A DNA stretch of 64,000 nucleotides, from positions 3,011,001 to 3,075,000 of the forward strand of contig NZ_LR778301.1 in the NCBI RefSeq assembly GCF_902813185.1. Direction: 5' to 3'. This DNA is from Denitratisoma oestradiolicum. Lineage in GTDB: Bacteria > Pseudomonadota > Gammaproteobacteria > Burkholderiales > Rhodocyclaceae. Position 1 is the first letter of the stretch. Each line of letters opens with the position of its first letter. Of this stretch, positions 55,147-64,000 are shown one piece after another. The notes beneath the pieces were generated by a model. That model searched no databases. It saw nothing but the letters and a program-made list of their open reading frames with translations, and was not told where the DNA came from. Made by a program: the position numbers and the translations under genes.

Positions 55147-55911
55147 TCAGCCCACCACCGAATAGCCGCCGTCCACCGGCAGGGTCTGGCCGGTGATGAA
55201 GCCGGCGGCGGCGCTGGTCAGGAACAGTACCGCCCCGGCGATGTCCCGGGGATCTCCCATGCGCTTCATCGGGGTACGGGCCAGCACGGGATCATGCATC
55301 GCCGGGGTGGCTTCGAAGTGCTGCATCATGTTGCTGCGTATGAAGCCGGGGGCCACCGCATTCACCCGGATGTTGTCCCGGGCCCAGGCCACGGCCAGGG
55401 TCTTGGTCATCTGCACGATGCCAGCCTTGGCGGCGCCATAGCCCGGCACTGATTCCACGCCAAAGTAGGAGGTCATGGAAGCCATGCCGATCACACTGGC
55501 CCCGCCAGGCAGGGTGCTTCGGGCCAGCTTGTCGCGGCAGGCATGGGCCAGATGGTAAGGCGACAGCAGGTTGGCCTGCACCGACTTGTCGAACATCGCC
55601 GGATTGGATTCGTCCTGGGCCGCAAAATTGCACCCGGCGTTGTTGACCAGGATGTCCAGCCGGGGCAAGGCATCCGCCAGGGCCTTTATCTGCTCGCTGT
55701 CGGCGAGTTCCAGTTGCAGGTAACGGTAGCCCGAGAAGTCGCCCTCGTAGTCCGCAGCCCGGGGGCGGGTACCCGTGATGATGACCTGTGCTCCGGCGTC
55801 GCGATAGGCGGCGGCGATGCCGGCGCCGATACCATTGCTGCCGCCGGTGACCAGCACATGGGCGTCACGGTAGTCGAATTTCAGGTTAGACCAAGTGGTG
55901 TTGGAACTCAT
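55147..55911 (-). CDS. Short-chain dehydrogenase/reductase
   Basis: 254 residues with intact SDR signatures: VTGGSNGIGAGIAAAY, DILVNNAGCNF, active-site serine in GMASMTSYF and YGAAK (tyrosine and lysine), ending TLPVDGGYSVVG. It oxidises or reduces a hydroxyl/ketone with NAD(P). ATG 55911; longer readings of the frame cross the upstream gene. Between the metallo-hydrolase gene (13-nt gap) and the TetR gene (2-nt gap). Confidence 0.94.
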   Translation of the reverse strand: MSSNTTWSNLKFDYRDAHVLVTGGSNGIGAGIAAAYRDAGAQVIITGTRPRAADYEGDFSGYRYLQLELADSEQIKALADALPRLDILVNNAGCNFAAQDESNPAMFDKSVQANLLSPYHLAHACRDKLARSTLPGGASVIGMASMTSYFGVESVPGYGAAKAGIVQMTKTLAVAWARDNIRVNAVAPGFIRSNMMQHFEATPAMHDPVLARTPMKRMGDPRDIAGAVLFLTSAAAGFITGQTLPVDGGYSVVG

Positions 55912-55924
55912 GGATGCTTTCCTT

Positions 55925-57190
55925 TCAGGCCCCCTGCAGGGCGACTTCGAGTTTTTCGATCTGGGTCTTGAGCCATCCTGTCTCCCAGAAATTGATGGCG
56001 TCGGAACGATCCAGCAGTCTGCGGTGGCTGTCCAGGGCCAATTGTAGGGCAGCCCGGTGCAGGGGCTCTGTGGCAAGAGCTGCCTCGGCCAGCAGCAGTG
56101 CTCCTTCCGGGTCGCCACCATCGAGCTTGTTGCGACCCCGCGCTACCACGGCATCGATACCAGCCAGTTCGACCAGATCCGGATAGACCTCCCGGGGCTG
56201 GGTGGGATAGAGTTCGCTGGTGGCCTGGGCCTTGAACCAGCCCATGTAACTTTCCCAGATGGTGCGCACCGCCCAGCTCACCTTGCCGTAGCCCTGCCCC
56301 ACATAGAGATCCGGTGGCAGCTGCACTCCCCGCATCAGAGTCCAGATGTCCTTGCCGCTGTTCATGCCCTTCAAGGTTTCCCGATGGACGAAATCCACTG
56401 CGCCTTCCAGCCGATCCAGGCAGGCCCGGATCAAATCCTTGCCGACGATGGGCTCGAAGTGGCCGGTGATCAGCAGTTCCGGCTCCAGGGCGCGGATGCG
56501 GCGCAGGGATTCCAGGTAGGGCTCGAACCAGCGGTACTTGTCGCCACGGATGGTGTTGAAGTTCGGAAAATGGGGAAATAGCGGACCGAAGACATTGCCG
56601 GAGAACAGGATGCGGTGTTGGGGCAGCCAGATCACACTGCTATCCACAGTCTCGCCGCCGGAGGTGGAATGGATCTCGAAACGCAGCCCGCCCAGCTCCA
56701 GTTCGTAATGATCGTCGAAACTGATGTCGGCCGTCGGCACATCCTGAACCAGGGGGCGGGGTGCAAGCTCTCCCACAGCCTGCCGGCTGAGGGCGGTCTT
56801 GAACCAGATGGAGGATTGGGACTGGCGCACTTCCTTGATGCGCTGGTCATCCCGTTGGCAGGTGGCCAAATTGCGCTGGGCGATCAACTGCGTGCCTGGT
56901 TCCCGGAACAGGCTGACGCCGCCCACGTGGTCTACGTGGCCCTGGGTCAGCAGGATGTAGGGCGTGGGGCCCGGGCACACCGCGTCGAACACATTCTTGT
57001 GCACCGGCGCCTCAAAACCCATGCCGGTATTAATGATGACGCGCCCCGCCTGAGTCAGCACCATGTAGGCATTCGACAGCCCCTGGGACATGTAAATGAA
57101 CTCATTGAGCTTGGTCGCTTGCGCCTGATGGGCCGGGCGATTTGCGAAGAATCCGGGACGCTCCTCCACCAATTTTTTGACGATATCCAT
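55925..57190 (-). CDS. Metallo-beta-lactamase-fold hydrolase, alkyl-sulfatase-like
   Basis: 421 residues. N-terminal MBL fold: TQGHVDHVGG (82-91), where the usual first histidine of HxHxDH is Gln83; later STSGGETVDSS and LFSGNVFGPLFPHFPNF, then TGHFEPIVG. The C-terminal half resembles the alkyl-sulfatase dimerisation region (ESYMGWFKAQATSELYPTQP, ARGRNKLDGGDPEGALLLAE). It may hydrolyse a sulfate ester or related bond, which fits the sulfotransferase nearby, but the altered metal site makes that uncertain. Start ATG 57190. Confidence 0.82.
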   Translation of the reverse strand: MDIVKKLVEERPGFFANRPAHQAQATKLNEFIYMSQGLSNAYMVLTQAGRVIINTGMGFEAPVHKNVFDAVCPGPTPYILLTQGHVDHVGGVSLFREPGTQLIAQRNLATCQRDDQRIKEVRQSQSSIWFKTALSRQAVGELAPRPLVQDVPTADISFDDHYELELGGLRFEIHSTSGGETVDSSVIWLPQHRILFSGNVFGPLFPHFPNFNTIRGDKYRWFEPYLESLRRIRALEPELLITGHFEPIVGKDLIRACLDRLEGAVDFVHRETLKGMNSGKDIWTLMRGVQLPPDLYVGQGYGKVSWAVRTIWESYMGWFKAQATSELYPTQPREVYPDLVELAGIDAVVARGRNKLDGGDPEGALLLAEAALATEPLHRAALQLALDSHRRLLDRSDAINFWETGWLKTQIEKLEVALQGA

Positions 57191-57213
57191 GGATCCCCCA
57201 CTATATTGAACAA

Positions 57214-57229
57214 TCCCTGACGGCAGGGA
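57214..57229. promoter_or_regulatory. Candidate operator in the divergent region before the hydrolase and dehydrogenase genes
   Basis: TCCCTG and CAGGGA form a 6-bp inverted repeat with 4-nt spacing, 24 nt upstream of the hydrolase start, in an AT-rich 142-nt divergent gap (GATATTATTTTAATTTGAAG on the right). A site for the local TetR regulator is plausible. Confidence 0.4.
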
Positions 57230-57332
57230 CAACTGGATTTAGTTTTAATGATATTATTTTAATTTGAAGCAGTCAAAAATTTTGGCGATATTTCGTTGCC
57301 CGCCAGACGGAATATCCATTGGAGGAGAAATG

Positions 57333-58358
57333 ATGGCCCTTAGCAGACGACAGCTCCGGGTGCATAAACCCGATGACTTGAGAATGGATGAGATGGCCCT
57401 GCCCGAGCTGACTGGGGCAGATGCATTGATTCGCGTCGCCGCTTGCGGCATCTGCGGCAGCGATCTGGGCTATCTGTCCAAGGGTGGCATGCGGGGGCCA
57501 TCCGATACGCCCCTGTCCCTCGGCCACGAGTTTGCCGGGGTGATTGAACAGGTGGGGAATCAGGTATGCGGACTGCACCCGGGTATGCGAGTGGTGGTCA
57601 ATCCGGACGACAATCTCATCGGTGGGGGCGGCCCCGAGGGTGGCTTCTCGGAATGGGTGCTGGTGCGCCAGGCTCGTGCCGGAAGCAATATTCACCCGAT
57701 ACCGGATCACCTGCCTTTCGAGCTGGCGGCCCTGACGGAACCGCTATCCGTCTCTCTCCACGGGGTTAACCGGGCTCGGGTCACGCCCCAGAGCAAGGTA
57801 GTGATTTATGGGGCAGGCGTGATCGGCCTGGGTATTGTCATCGGTTTGCGCCGGCGTGGGGTCAGGGATATCGTGGTGGTGGACCGCCAGCAGGAACGTC
57901 TGGAAATGGCCCGGCACCTGGGGGCCAGCGCCACCATCAACCCGGGCAGTGAGGATCTGCGCGCCACGCTCGGCAAGCTCCATGGTGAAAGTCAGAAATA
58001 TGGATTCCCCATGGTCAATACTGATATTTTCATCGACGCAGCCGGTGCCGGCAGCCTGCTCCAACAGACCGTCGAGATGTGCCGCAGCGGCACCCGCATC
58101 GTGATCGTTGCGGTATATCGTCAGCCCGTCGCCATCGATATGGTCATGGTCATGGCCAAGGAAATCGAATTGACCGGGTCCATCGCCTATCCCGACGACG
58201 AATTCCAGGAGGTGATCGGAATGTTGGGAAAGGGCGAAGTCGATACGAGCACCCTGATCACCCATCGTTTCCCCTTCGACCAGGCAATGGCCGCCTTCGC
58301 TCAGGCCAAGGACACAGCCAGCGCATTGAAGGTCATGGTTTCCATTGACGAAGGATAG
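57333..58358 (+). CDS. Zinc-dependent medium-chain alcohol/sugar dehydrogenase
   Basis: 341 residues. Catalytic zinc ligands in ACGICGSDLG and LGHEFAG; NAD(P) loop VVIYGAGVIGLGIVIGL; DAAGAGSLLQQTVEM. The lobe that usually binds a structural zinc with four cysteines is missing (reads NPDDNLIGGGGPEGGFSEWV). Start ATG 57333, 5 nt after GGAGGAG; ATG 57330 directly before it is too close. Divergent from the hydrolase gene, and likely in the same catabolic pathway. Confidence 0.9.
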   Translation: MALSRRQLRVHKPDDLRMDEMALPELTGADALIRVAACGICGSDLGYLSKGGMRGPSDTPLSLGHEFAGVIEQVGNQVCGLHPGMRVVVNPDDNLIGGGGPEGGFSEWVLVRQARAGSNIHPIPDHLPFELAALTEPLSVSLHGVNRARVTPQSKVVIYGAGVIGLGIVIGLRRRGVRDIVVVDRQQERLEMARHLGASATINPGSEDLRATLGKLHGESQKYGFPMVNTDIFIDAAGAGSLLQQTVEMCRSGTRIVIVAVYRQPVAIDMVMVMAKEIELTGSIAYPDDEFQEVIGMLGKGEVDTSTLITHRFPFDQAMAAFAQAKDTASALKVMVSIDEG

Positions 58359-58416
58359 CCGCCGTTATCCGGGTAAATCCCCCTTCCCCCTGCTCCAATC
58401 AAGCCCACAAGGAACC

Positions 58417-58896
58417 ATGGCCATGTCTACCAGCACTCCTCAATCTTCCCTACCCCAGGCCCTCCGGAATCTCGGCCTGCCCCCTGCCGACCAGATAGGC
58501 TTCGTGGTGCGTGACCTTGACGCCGCCGTGGCCCGCTATGAACTCATGTTCGGCCCCTTCTGGCGCATGGATGGCTCGGTCCAGGCCTGCGAATTCCGTG
58601 GCCGGATTGCCGACGTGGGCCTCCAGATCGCCTTTGGCAAGAGCGGGGATATGGAGATCGAACTGATCCAGTGGACCTCGGGTGAAAGCCCCCACAGCGA
58701 GTTCATCCAGCGGGGCCGCGAAGGCATGCACCATCTGCGCTTTCGTGTCGCCGACGTGGATGCCTGGATCGAGAAGGTGAAGCCGATCGGCTACCAGCCC
58801 ATCTGGTACAAGCGCTACAGCGAGACCATCACCTTCGCCTACCTGGAACGCCAGGACGACCCGCTGATCATAGAATTCCTGACCCCGGACGTCTGA
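58417..58896 (+). CDS. VOC (glyoxalase/dioxygenase) family protein
   Basis: 159 residues; vicinal oxygen chelate fold: QIGFVVRDLDAAVARYELMF (metal-site region at the start), EGMHHLRFRVADVDAWIEKV (histidine ligand) and DPLIIEFLTPDV (glutamate ligand). Resembles methylmalonyl-CoA epimerase/glyoxalase-like proteins of degradation clusters. Starts 58 nt after the dehydrogenase stop with AAGGA upstream. Activity cannot be told from sequence. Confidence 0.87.
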   Translation: MAMSTSTPQSSLPQALRNLGLPPADQIGFVVRDLDAAVARYELMFGPFWRMDGSVQACEFRGRIADVGLQIAFGKSGDMEIELIQWTSGESPHSEFIQRGREGMHHLRFRVADVDAWIEKVKPIGYQPIWYKRYSETITFAYLERQDDPLIIEFLTPDV

Positions 58897-58901
58897 GCCC
58901 C

Positions 58902-60029
58902 TCAGGCTGCGCCATCCAGAAAACTCTTGAAGCCAGAGGGGGCGTGACGACCAAAGGAAAGGGTCTCGAGGGTACCGTAGCCGACACGATCCCCGATGGT
59001 GGCACGCACCAGCTGGTGAACATGCACATGGCGGAAGTCCAGGGGATTCAGCTCATCCACCCGCCAGGACTCCGTCGCAATCACCTCCTCGCCTTTCCAC
59101 ATGCCATGCCCCCACTCGGGATGCTGATAGCCCACCCCGGACACGTAAAAGGTCAGCATGGGAGTCAAATCGATGTGCAGGCTTTCGCCGGAGGCATCCA
59201 CCAGATCCAGTTCGGCCCTCCGGGCACGGCGCGTTCCAGGCATCCAATCAATCCGGTGCCGTGCCGTCGCCATGGCATGAATGGCATTGGCGCCGTCCTC
59301 GGGAATCAGCTCCGGATCATCATAGGCAGGCATGCGGCAGGCCGCCAGCTGGGTCGGCTTGCCATCTGCATCCTCGAAGGTGTTGAACTGGGTGCAGAAG
59401 TCGCCGAAGTCCAGCGGCGACCAGACCCAGTAGACCCGGGGTTCCCGGGCCTGACTGGGGGGGGCTCCGCCCTCCGGTTCGCCCACCGGGCGGATGCCCC
59501 ATGACTTGTCCCGTGCTCCCAGGGTACTGCTGCCATCCACCGTAATTCGGCGCCCATTGATCGTCACATGACCATGCCAGCGCCCCATCTGGGTAAAGCG
59601 GCTGGTATGCATGATCAATCGACCGTCATCATGGAGCACACTCTGGGGTTCCTCCTCGGGCACGGTCCTGGCCGTGAAGTACAGGTCACACTCGATGCCG
59701 GTCTCGTTGGGGGCCAGGGTGACCCTCAAGGTTCGCAGGGGTTGCAGGATTTCCAGACACAGGGGACCCACCGCAAGCTCGGAACGATCCCGGGGGGCGC
59801 GACGGGAAGCATGGAACAGATGCTGCACCCCATCCACCAGTATGCCGAAATGGGCATCCATCACGCGCCGGTTCGGATACAGGGCCAGTCCCATCTCGAA
59901 CATGAAGTTGCCACCAATATCAAAACCGTTCATCCAGTAGCGGTCATAGAAATTGCGATCGCTGGTGGCTGGCTGGCAGATGGGCTCTACGGTCTGGTGA
60001 ATGCAGAAATCGTCAAAACGGGTGATCAC
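58902..60029 (-). CDS. Conserved protein of unknown function, lipocalin-like beta-rich
   Basis: 375 residues, no signal peptide or span. Beta-rich with motifs SRFTQMGRWHGHVTINGRRI, GARDKSWGIRPVGE and WVWSPLDFGDFC. The DKSWGIRP segment recalls CrtC-like/lipocalin-type carotenoid and steroid-associated proteins, but I cannot place the family with certainty. The gene ends 5 nt after the convergent VOC gene and starts with GTG 60029, weakly supported. Likely belongs to the accessory catabolic group. Confidence 0.8.
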   Translation of the reverse strand: MITRFDDFCIHQTVEPICQPATSDRNFYDRYWMNGFDIGGNFMFEMGLALYPNRRVMDAHFGILVDGVQHLFHASRRAPRDRSELAVGPLCLEILQPLRTLRVTLAPNETGIECDLYFTARTVPEEEPQSVLHDDGRLIMHTSRFTQMGRWHGHVTINGRRITVDGSSTLGARDKSWGIRPVGEPEGGAPPSQAREPRVYWVWSPLDFGDFCTQFNTFEDADGKPTQLAACRMPAYDDPELIPEDGANAIHAMATARHRIDWMPGTRRARRAELDLVDASGESLHIDLTPMLTFYVSGVGYQHPEWGHGMWKGEEVIATESWRVDELNPLDFRHVHVHQLVRATIGDRVGYGTLETLSFGRHAPSGFKSFLDGAA

Positions 60030-60174
60030 GATATCGCCTCGGCGTGATGAGTGGATACGTGGAACTATACACAGACGGATTTGGGAAGAAAGCCGCCCAA
60101 ACCCAATTGGGGTACCGTTTCCCCATCCATGGTGTCAAAATTGGACATCGTCTTCATTCCGGCTCTTTCACGCC

Positions 60175-61182
60175 ATGTCCCAAACCGTCCGCCATCCTTT
60201 TTCATCCCTGACACCGGATTGCGTAATGGATGCCCTGGAGAGCCAGGGCCTGAGTCCCGATGGACGCCAGCTGGCCCTCAACAGCTACGAGAATCGGGTC
60301 TATCAGGTGGGAATGGAGGAGGGACCGCCACTGGTGGCGAAGTTCTATCGTCCCGGCCGCTGGACCGATACCCAGATTCTGGAAGAACATGCCTTTGTGG
60401 CCGAACTGGCCGAGCGCGAAATTCCCGTGGTGCCGGCCCTGAAACTGAATGGTGCGACCCTCCATCAGTTCGGTGCCTTTCGTTTCGCCCTCTTTCCGCG
60501 CCGTGGCGGCCGGGCACCGGAGCTAGGAGATCCCGCCACACTGGAATGGCTGGGACGTTTCATGGGGCGTATCCATGCGGTGGGCGCTATTACTCCCTAC
60601 CGGAAACGGCCGGCCCTGACTCTTGAGACCTTCGGCATCGAATCCCGGGACTGGCTGCTGGCTCACGACTTCATTCCGGCCGAACTCCTGGATGCCTGGC
60701 ACAGCACGGTGGATCAGGCCCTGGGCAGAGTGGAACATTGTTATGAACGGGCCGGCCCGGTGGCAAGCCTGCGCCTACATGGTGATTGCCACATGGGCAA
60801 TGTGCTGTGGACCGACAGTGGTGACATGCCCGGCCCCCATTTCGTCGACTTCGACGACAGCCGCATGGGACCGGCAATACAGGATTTGTGGATGCTGCTT
60901 TCCGGGGAAAGGGATGAAATGCAGCGCCAGTTGCTGGACGTAGTGTCCGGCTACGAGGACTTCATGGAATTCGATCCCCGGGAGTTGCATCTGATCGAGG
61001 CCCTGCGTACCTTGCGACTGCTGCATTTCTCGGCCTGGCTCGCTCGTCGCTGGGATGACCCAGCCTTCCCGGCTGCGTTTCCCTGGTTCAGCGGCCACCG
61101 CTACTGGCAGGACCGCATCCTGGAATTACGCGAACAAATAGCCCTCATGGATGAACCGCCGTTGCGTCTTGGGCCTGCCTGA
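60175..61182 (+). CDS. srkA: Stress response kinase A (YihE/RdoA type)
   Basis: 335 residues, aminoglycoside-phosphotransferase/choline-kinase fold. Opens HPFSSLTPDCVMDALESQGL and shows LNSYENRVYQVGMEEGPPLV, the catalytic LRLHGDCHMGNVLWTD and the metal site HFVDFDDSRMGPAIQDLWML. In E. coli this Ser/Thr kinase protects cells against stress and lies in an operon with dsbA. Here dsbB follows 108 nt later. Start ATG 60175. The divergent 145-nt gap upstream shows no clear operator. Confidence 0.95.
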   Translation: MSQTVRHPFSSLTPDCVMDALESQGLSPDGRQLALNSYENRVYQVGMEEGPPLVAKFYRPGRWTDTQILEEHAFVAELAEREIPVVPALKLNGATLHQFGAFRFALFPRRGGRAPELGDPATLEWLGRFMGRIHAVGAITPYRKRPALTLETFGIESRDWLLAHDFIPAELLDAWHSTVDQALGRVEHCYERAGPVASLRLHGDCHMGNVLWTDSGDMPGPHFVDFDDSRMGPAIQDLWMLLSGERDEMQRQLLDVVSGYEDFMEFDPRELHLIEALRTLRLLHFSAWLARRWDDPAFPAAFPWFSGHRYWQDRILELREQIALMDEPPLRLGPA

Positions 61183-61290
61183 TGTGGATGGGCAACTGGC
61201 CTTCACCGCGTTGCGCAATCCGATACTGACAACTCATAATCCGTTTTCACGAACCTCGACGACCACAGCTTCCTTCCCTCCACTGCGCCC

Positions 61291-61782
61291 ATGAGACTTC
61301 TAAAAAAACAGCATCTATTCCTGCTGCTGGGAATCACCGCCCTCGCCCTTTTCCTTTCTGGCGTGTTGCTCGGCAATCTGGCCCATCTGGCCGCCTGCCC
61401 CTTATGCATCCTGCAACGCATGCTTTATTTGTTGCTGGGGACCGTAGGTCTTCTAATCGGGGTCGGGGCAAGGAACCCGACGACTCAACGCGCCGGCGCC
61501 TGGTTGATGATGTTGATCGCCCTGGTGGGAATGTATGTCGCCGGATACCAGAGCTATATCCAGCACCATCCGGATGCCGGCGGATGCACAGTAAATTCGC
61601 CCTGGTGGGAGGAAATGGTCTATTGGGCCGGTGAGAAACTTCCCCTGTTGTTCATGTCTTCAGGGCTCTGCACCGACCCGGGCGTCAAGCTTCTGGGTCT
61701 TTCCCTGGCCGAGTATTCCCTACTGACCTTCACAGGCATTGCCCTGCTCTGCGTTCTGTTTGGCCTGCGCAACGAACGATAA
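61291..61782 (+). CDS. dsbB: Disulfide bond formation protein B
   Basis: DsbB reoxidises DsbA and passes electrons to quinone. 163 residues with four spans. The first periplasmic cysteine pair is AACPLCILQRML (CPLC) and the second pair is in GGCTVNSPWWEEM and SSGLCTDPGVK. QRMLYLLLG follows the first pair as usual. ATG 61291. Lies just before the rRNA operon that is read from the other strand, with the shared terminator downstream. Confidence 0.95.
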   Translation: MRLLKKQHLFLLLGITALALFLSGVLLGNLAHLAACPLCILQRMLYLLLGTVGLLIGVGARNPTTQRAGAWLMMLIALVGMYVAGYQSYIQHHPDAGGCTVNSPWWEEMVYWAGEKLPLLFMSSGLCTDPGVKLLGLSLAEYSLLTFTGIALLCVLFGLRNER

Positions 61783-61809
61783 GTCCGTCAGTTTTCCTGA
61801 GCCGGAAAG

Positions 61810-61842
61810 CAAAAACCCCTCGTTCTTGAGGGAACGAGGGGT
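61810..61842 (-). terminator. rRNA operon terminator
   Basis: Read on the minus strand: an 11-bp stem ACCCCTCGTTC/GAACGAGGGGT, 6-nt loop and TTTTT tract, directly after the 5S gene. It also lies just after dsbB on the other strand and may serve both. Confidence 0.92.
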
Positions 61843-61858
61843 AATTGGGGATGGGGAG

Positions 61859-61971
61859 TCTGGCGCTGACCTACTTTCGCGAGAGGTTAACTCACTATCA
61901 TTGGCGCGATCCTGTTTCACGGTCCTGTTCGGGAAGGGAAGGGGTGGTTCCAAGACGCTATGTGCACCAGA
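61859..61971 (-). rRNA. rrf: 5S ribosomal RNA
   Basis: 113 nt. The RNA starts TCTGGTGCACATAGCG and ends GGTCAGCGCCAGA, which pair with each other; inside are CCACCCCTTCCC, CCGAACAGGACCGTGAAAC and GCGAAAGTAGGTC, conserved in 5S rRNA. The 129-nt spacer to 23S (61972-62100) contains no tRNA. Confidence 0.97.
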
Positions 61972-62100
61972 CGAAACTGGGGGTGCTGAGAGAAGCAGCG
62001 GAGCTGTTATCTGAGCACCTGAATGGGGAAGTAAAGATTTTGGGGTGAGTGATTGTATTTTGCGCGAGTGTCGCCGGCAAGGGGAGACACTCAATGTTAT

Positions 62101-64000
<1,900 letters not shown>

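Overview
The window is GC-rich DNA from the chromosome of a Gram-negative bacterium. Gene content (SecDF-YajC, AlaS, MnmA-NudJ, SrkA, DsbB, cytochrome c', alanine racemase next to RadA) and the 5S/23S sequence point to a betaproteobacterium. The acyl-CoA degradation genes resemble those of steroid-degrading Rhodocyclales/Sterolibacteriaceae-type organisms. That placement is inference from content, not a database result.

Layout. 1-4.2 kb: the tail of yajC, secD and secF, then a cytochrome b561. 4.2-6.5 kb (minus): purB, a small conserved gene and cytochrome c'. 6.6-12.4 kb: a glutathione transferase, a large sensor diguanylate cyclase that stops after GGDEF, and a minus-strand operon nudJ / transglutaminase-like gene / mnmA. 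12.4-20.2 kb: an acyl-CoA degradation block (SDR; thiolase-like aldolase, DUF35-MaoC fusion, MaoC hydratase, acyl-CoA ligase, two acyl-CoA dehydrogenases). It looks like the dehydrogenation, hydration and retro-aldol scheme used to shorten steroid side chains.

20.4-28.7 kb is the most distinctive region. It holds a complete bacterial selenocysteine system: selA, selB (4-nt overlap) and, 8 nt later, the selenocysteine tRNA selC. A second gene group follows: an unrecognised conserved protein (24963-25979), a selenoprotein gene whose in-frame TGA at 26339-26341 would be read as selenocysteine in a U-G-S-C motif, and a KAS III-like enzyme with an altered catalytic triad. An AraC-type regulator comes next. 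A stem-loop with a GU-containing loop sits 10-11 nt after the TGA, where a bacterial SECIS element should be. Conceptual translation that treats TGA only as stop breaks this gene in two; the correct gene is 26006-26593.

28.8-37.2 kb: a second AraC paralogue in an operon with two periplasmic helical proteins, then ilvE, a zinc-finger protein, a heptosyltransferase, a SnoaL-like protein, phosphomannomutase/phosphoglucomutase and an HDOD signalling protein. 37.3-51.1 kb: mostly minus-strand housekeeping genes (Nudix, alaS, a solute-binding protein, an ABC-type permease, radA, alr, TPM-domain pair, lemA) plus the lplT-like transporter. 51.3-60.0 kb: an accessory catabolic region with two TetR regulators, two carboxymuconolactone decarboxylase-like proteins, sulfotransferase, SDR, metallo-beta-lactamase hydrolase, zinc alcohol dehydrogenase, VOC protein and an unknown. 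60.2-61.8 kb: srkA and dsbB. 61.8 kb to the end: the 3' part of an rRNA operon on the minus strand (terminator, 5S, most of 23S).

Many intergenic gaps are filled by two families of short dispersed repeats. One is about 110 bp with inverted ends (four copies). The other is 100-160 bp, contains GGCTCGCTGCGCTCGA and often abuts stop codons (four main copies and two of a related subtype). No gap longer than 300 bp lacks a gene, and I see no CRISPR array, integrase or insertion sequence.
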